Assembly (NCBI GenBank): GCA_036004445.1 | Contig: DASYRL010000014.1 | Span: 1-41,097 of the forward strand | From: DASXUC01 sp036004445 | GTDB lineage: Bacteria; Sysuimicrobiota; Sysuimicrobiia; Sysuimicrobiales; Kaftiobacteriaceae | Reading direction: 5' to 3' | DNA length: 41,097 bases | Part shown: piece by piece, positions 38,751 through 41,097 of the stretch | Position numbering within the stretch: the stretch's first letter is position 1 | How the letters are laid out: each line of letters starts with the position of its first letter | Translations under genes and position numbers: made by a program | Notes under the pieces: generated by a model | Seen by the model: the letters and a program-made list of their open reading frames with translations, nothing else | What the model was told of the DNA's origin: nothing | Database searches by the model: none

Positions 38751-38800
38751 GTCATTGCGAGGACCGCGCGCGGCAGGCGCAGCGGGACGAAGCAATCCCC
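38751..38800. repeat. CATTGCGAG...GAAGCAATC repeat upstream of tyrS
   Basis: GTCATTGCGAGGACC, a GC-rich middle, then GGGACGAAGCAATCCC. It is a degenerate copy of the element at 30148. It occupies most of the mutS2-tyrS gap and ends 20 bases before the tyrS -10 box. Confidence 0.85.
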
Positions 38801-38820
38801 AATTCGCGCGTGTCTGCTCG

Positions 38821-38826
38821 TATAAT
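38821..38826 (+). promoter_or_regulatory. -10 box for tyrS, leaderless spacing
   Basis: TATAAT is a perfect -10 match, 10 bases before the ATG at 38837. The predicted transcript start falls about 4 bases before the ATG. No convincing -35 is seen in the preceding repeat. Confidence 0.6.
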
Positions 38827-38836
38827 CGTGAAAGAT

Positions 38837-40054
38837 ATGCCATCGCTCTCGCCTGATCAACAACTCGACCTGCTCCGCCGCGGGACGGTCGAGATCATTT
38901 CCGAGGACGATCTCCTCGCGAAGCTCCGGCTGGGGCGGCCGCTGCGCGTCAAGTTGGGCGTCGATCCCAGCGCACCCGACATCCACCTGGGGATCGCGAT
39001 CGTCCTCCGCAAGCTGCGGCAGTTCCAGGATCTTGGACATGAAGCCATCCTCGTCGTCGGCGACTTCACCGGACTGATCGGCGATCCGTCGGAGAAGAAG
39101 AAGACCCGCCCGATGCTGACCCGCGAGGAGATCGAGCGCAATGTGGCGTCCTACCGGGACCAGTACTCGAAGATCCTCGATCCTGTGAGGACGCGCGTGG
39201 TCTTCAACAGTGAGTGGCTGGCGCCGCTGAAGTTTGAAGACGTGATCCGCCTGTCCGCCAAGACCACGGTCGCGCGGATTCTCGAGCGCGATGATTTTAC
39301 GAATCGCTTGAAGGCCAACACGCCCATTTTCCTGCACGAGATCATGTACCCGCTCTGCCAGGCCTACGATTCGGTCAGCCTGACCGCCGACGTCGAGCTG
39401 GGCGGAACGGATCAGAAGTTCAACAACCTGATGGGCCGGGATCTCCAGCGCGAGTACGGACAAGAGCCGCAGGTCGTCGTGCTGACGCCGCTGCTGGTGG
39501 GGATCGACGGCGTCGAGAAGATGAGCAAGAGCCTCGGCAACGCGATCGGGATCGCCGACCCGCCGGGGGAGATGTTCGGCCGGACCATGTCCATCCCCGA
39601 CCGGCTGATTACGCATTTCATGGAATTCTGCACCGATCTGCCGTCTGAGAAGATCAAGCAGGTCGAGGCGGGTCTGGCGGACGGCACGGTCCACCCGCGC
39701 GACGCGAAGATCGCTCTGGCACGCGAGATTGTGAAAGTCTGGCACGGGGAGGCCGCCGCCGCGGGCGCGCAGCGGCAGTTCGAGAGAGTCTTTGTGGACA
39801 AGGATCTCCCCGACGACATTCCGGACGCGCCGGTCGGGCGTGACGAGCTGAAGAACGGAGTGATGCGCGTGACCAAGATGCTTGTTCTTGCGGGGCTGGC
39901 CGAATCGAACAGCGACGCTCGCCGGCTGATCTCGCAGGGCGGAGTGACTGTTGGTGGGCAGCGTGTCAACCAGACCGACGCCGAGATCACCATCCAAGAC
40001 GGCCTCATTCTCCGCGTCGGCCGCCGCCGCTTTGCCCGGATCCGCCTTCAGTAG
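38837..40054 (+). CDS. tyrS: tyrosyl-tRNA synthetase
   Basis: 405 residues, class I enzyme. The HIGH-equivalent is in DPSAPDIHLGIAIVLRKL and KMSKS in GVEKMSKSLGN. VGDFTGLIGDPSEKKKTRP and GGTDQKFNNLMGRDLQ place it in the TyrZ/TyrS2-like branch, not the Bacillus TyrS branch. The C-terminal S4 RNA-binding domain is present (SNSDARRLISQGGVTVGGQRVNQTDAEI). Start at ATG 38837; an in-frame GTG at 38828 is too close to the -10 box. Unlike pheST, no T-box was found upstream. Confidence 0.95.
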   Translation: MPSLSPDQQLDLLRRGTVEIISEDDLLAKLRLGRPLRVKLGVDPSAPDIHLGIAIVLRKLRQFQDLGHEAILVVGDFTGLIGDPSEKKKTRPMLTREEIERNVASYRDQYSKILDPVRTRVVFNSEWLAPLKFEDVIRLSAKTTVARILERDDFTNRLKANTPIFLHEIMYPLCQAYDSVSLTADVELGGTDQKFNNLMGRDLQREYGQEPQVVVLTPLLVGIDGVEKMSKSLGNAIGIADPPGEMFGRTMSIPDRLITHFMEFCTDLPSEKIKQVEAGLADGTVHPRDAKIALAREIVKVWHGEAAAAGAQRQFERVFVDKDLPDDIPDAPVGRDELKNGVMRVTKMLVLAGLAESNSDARRLISQGGVTVGGQRVNQTDAEITIQDGLILRVGRRRFARIRLQ

Positions 40055-40118
40055 GTCATTGCGAGGAGCCGCCTCTTTCATGTCATTGCGAGGAACGTAG
40101 TGACGAAGCAATCCCGAG
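40055..40118. repeat. CATTGCGAG...GAAGCAATC repeat, partial tandem copy
   Basis: GTCATTGCGAGGAGCC at 40055-40070, then a second start GTCATTGCGAGGAACGTAGTGACGAAGCAATCCCGAG at 40082-40118. It begins directly after the tyrS stop and contains the GTG start codon of the next gene (40100). Confidence 0.88.
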
Positions 40119-41097
40119 ACTCCCTCAAGGCCGCTGTTCTCGCCCGGATCGATTCCGTCTCCGGTGAACTGACCGATCTCGCCCGCCGGATCCACGCCAA
40201 TCCTGAAATTGCCTTCCAGGAAGTCCAGTCGTCCCGCTGGCTCGCGGAGACGCTGGAAGGGCACGGATTCCAGACCCAACTCGGTATCGCTGATCTTCCG
40301 ACCGCGTTCCGCGCTGAGGCCAACGGCACCGGCGCGGGCCCGACCGTCGCCTTCCTTGCGGAGTATGATGCCCTCCCGGAGATCGGCCACGCCTGCGGCC
40401 ACAACCTCATCTGTACCGGCGCGCTGGGTGCCGGGGTTGGATTGGCCGCGGTGATGGGAACGGTTCCGGGCAGGGTCGTGGTGTTTGGCACGCCGGCGGA
40501 AGAAGGTGGGGGAGGCAAGGTGCTCATGCTGGAGCGGGGTGCGTTTGCCGGGGTCGACGCAGCGATCATGTTCCATCCTTCCAATAGCACCCTCACGGCG
40601 CGGGGCTCCCTCGCATCTTACCGGCTCAAAGTCAGATACCGCGGAAAAGCAGCGCACGCTGCGGCTGCACCATTCGAAGGCATCAACGCGCTTGACGCAA
40701 TGATCCAACTCTTCGTGAATATCGGGTTGCTGCGGCAGCAGTTGCGCGATGATGCCCGCGTGCACGGCATTATCACCTACGGCGGCGCCGCGGCCAACAT
40801 CATCCCCGATCGCGCGGAGGCCACCTTCAGTATCCGCGCACTCGACCGTGAGTATGCGGCCGTGGTGCTCGACAAGGTCATCAAATGCGCCGAGGCCGGA
40901 GCTGAGGCGACAGGGGCGACGCTTGAGGTCGATACCCAGAAAGGCTATGACGCGATCAAGCCCAACGGCCCGCTGGCCCAGGCCTTTGGCCGCCACCTCG
41001 AAGAGCTCGGTTGGCCGGTGGATCCGACGCCCGCCAAGCCGCGCCTCGGCTCGACCGACATGGGTGACGTCAGCCAGGCGATGCCGGCGATTCACCC
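40100..41097 (+). CDS. M20 family amidohydrolase/peptidase (AbgB/ACY1L2-like), 3'-truncated
   Basis: 332 residues are visible; the end lies beyond the window. It has a dinuclear metal-site region AEYDALPEIGHACGHN (87-102), the catalytic/ligand pair TPAEEGGGGK (Glu134/Glu135) and FHPS. The bacterial exopeptidase dimerisation domain begins around RGSLASYRLKVRYRGKAAHAAAAPFEGINALDAM. The aspartates and histidines match M20D amidohydrolases that cleave aminoacyl or aminobenzoyl-glutamate-type amides; the substrate is not assignable. The only in-frame start before the conserved part is GTG 40100, which lies inside a dispersed palindrome, so the first residues (VTKQS) are repeat-encoded. Confidence 0.88.
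   Translation, partial: MTKQSRDSLKAAVLARIDSVSGELTDLARRIHANPEIAFQEVQSSRWLAETLEGHGFQTQLGIADLPTAFRAEANGTGAGPTVAFLAEYDALPEIGHACGHNLICTGALGAGVGLAAVMGTVPGRVVVFGTPAEEGGGGKVLMLERGAFAGVDAAIMFHPSNSTLTARGSLASYRLKVRYRGKAAHAAAAPFEGINALDAMIQLFVNIGLLRQQLRDDARVHGIITYGGAAANIIPDRAEATFSIRALDREYAAVVLDKVIKCAEAGAEATGATLEVDTQKGYDAIKPNGPLAQAFGRHLEELGWPVDPTPAKPRLGSTDMGDVSQAMPAIH

Noticed and set aside
38740..38836. T-box for tyrS
   Set aside because: No GGTGGNACCGCG-type motif and no terminator; the gap holds a dispersed repeat and a -10 box close to the ATG.
38729..41095. 788-codon minus-strand frame opposite tyrS and the M20 gene
   Set aside because: Overlaps two clear plus-strand enzymes and shows no recognisable motifs; low stop frequency is due to GC content.

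Overview
The window is a GC-rich, gene-dense bacterial chromosome segment. Every gene but one lies on the plus strand, and many neighbours overlap by 4 bases or sit a few bases apart. The informational genes are bacterial (infC-rpmI-rplT, pheS-pheT, tyrS, mutS2, polX). A tRNA-Phe T-box leader, a YqzL-like small protein, MutS2 and PolX suggest a Terrabacteria-type (Firmicutes-related or deep-branching, possibly uncultivated) lineage. An archaeal-type S-adenosylmethionine synthetase is an unusual companion. The lineage is an inference; no marker here fixes the phylum.

Layout. 1-3630: 3'-most part of ispG, an MgtC-type protein with an ACT domain, a rhomboid protease and archaeal-type MAT. 3648-5117: a beta-propeller lipoprotein and an FmdB zinc-ribbon protein. 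5119-15734: a seven-gene MoxR/von Willebrand cluster (membrane GATase-like protein, ABC-2 permease, coiled-coil membrane protein, MoxR ATPase, DUF58, two VWA/GATase-like membrane proteins). 15731-21850: iron alcohol dehydrogenase, LarA-like protein, sirtuin, methylthioadenosine phosphorylase, small membrane protein, threonine aldolase and an anti-sigma-type kinase. 21968-23841: a divergent membrane protein/MFS pair. 23992-27325: attenuator leader, infC (AUC start), rpmI, rplT, trkH, trkA. 27447-28621: SpoU methyltransferase and cupin. 28632-32867: yqzL-like gene, T-box(Phe), pheS, pheT (lacking its tRNA-binding OB domain), cvpA. 33031-38739: polX, 3-methyladenine DNA glycosylase, phosphatase/mutase-like metalloenzyme, mutS2. 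38821-end: tyrS and an M20 amidohydrolase cut by the window end.

The most distinctive signal outside the genes is the repeat content. (a) Four intergenic elements each consist of a tandem array of about four 7- or 9-base units, a short spacer, and a second array of the reverse-complement unit. The unit sequence differs at every locus but the architecture is constant. (b) Tandem GGGAAC-type 7/8-mers occur inside genes and inside the T-box leader. (c) Four copies of a CCCTCTCCCC/GGGGAGAGGG palindrome are present, one inserted in frame in mutS2 and two placed as ribosome-binding sites. (d) Three loci carry a CATTGCGAG...GAAGCAATC palindrome, one of which holds a start codon.

Regulation visible in the sequence includes the T-box, a terminator/antiterminator leader ahead of infC with a possible 15-codon leader peptide, a non-canonical AUC start for IF3, and several TATAAT-like -10 boxes 6-10 bases from a start codon that imply leaderless mRNAs.
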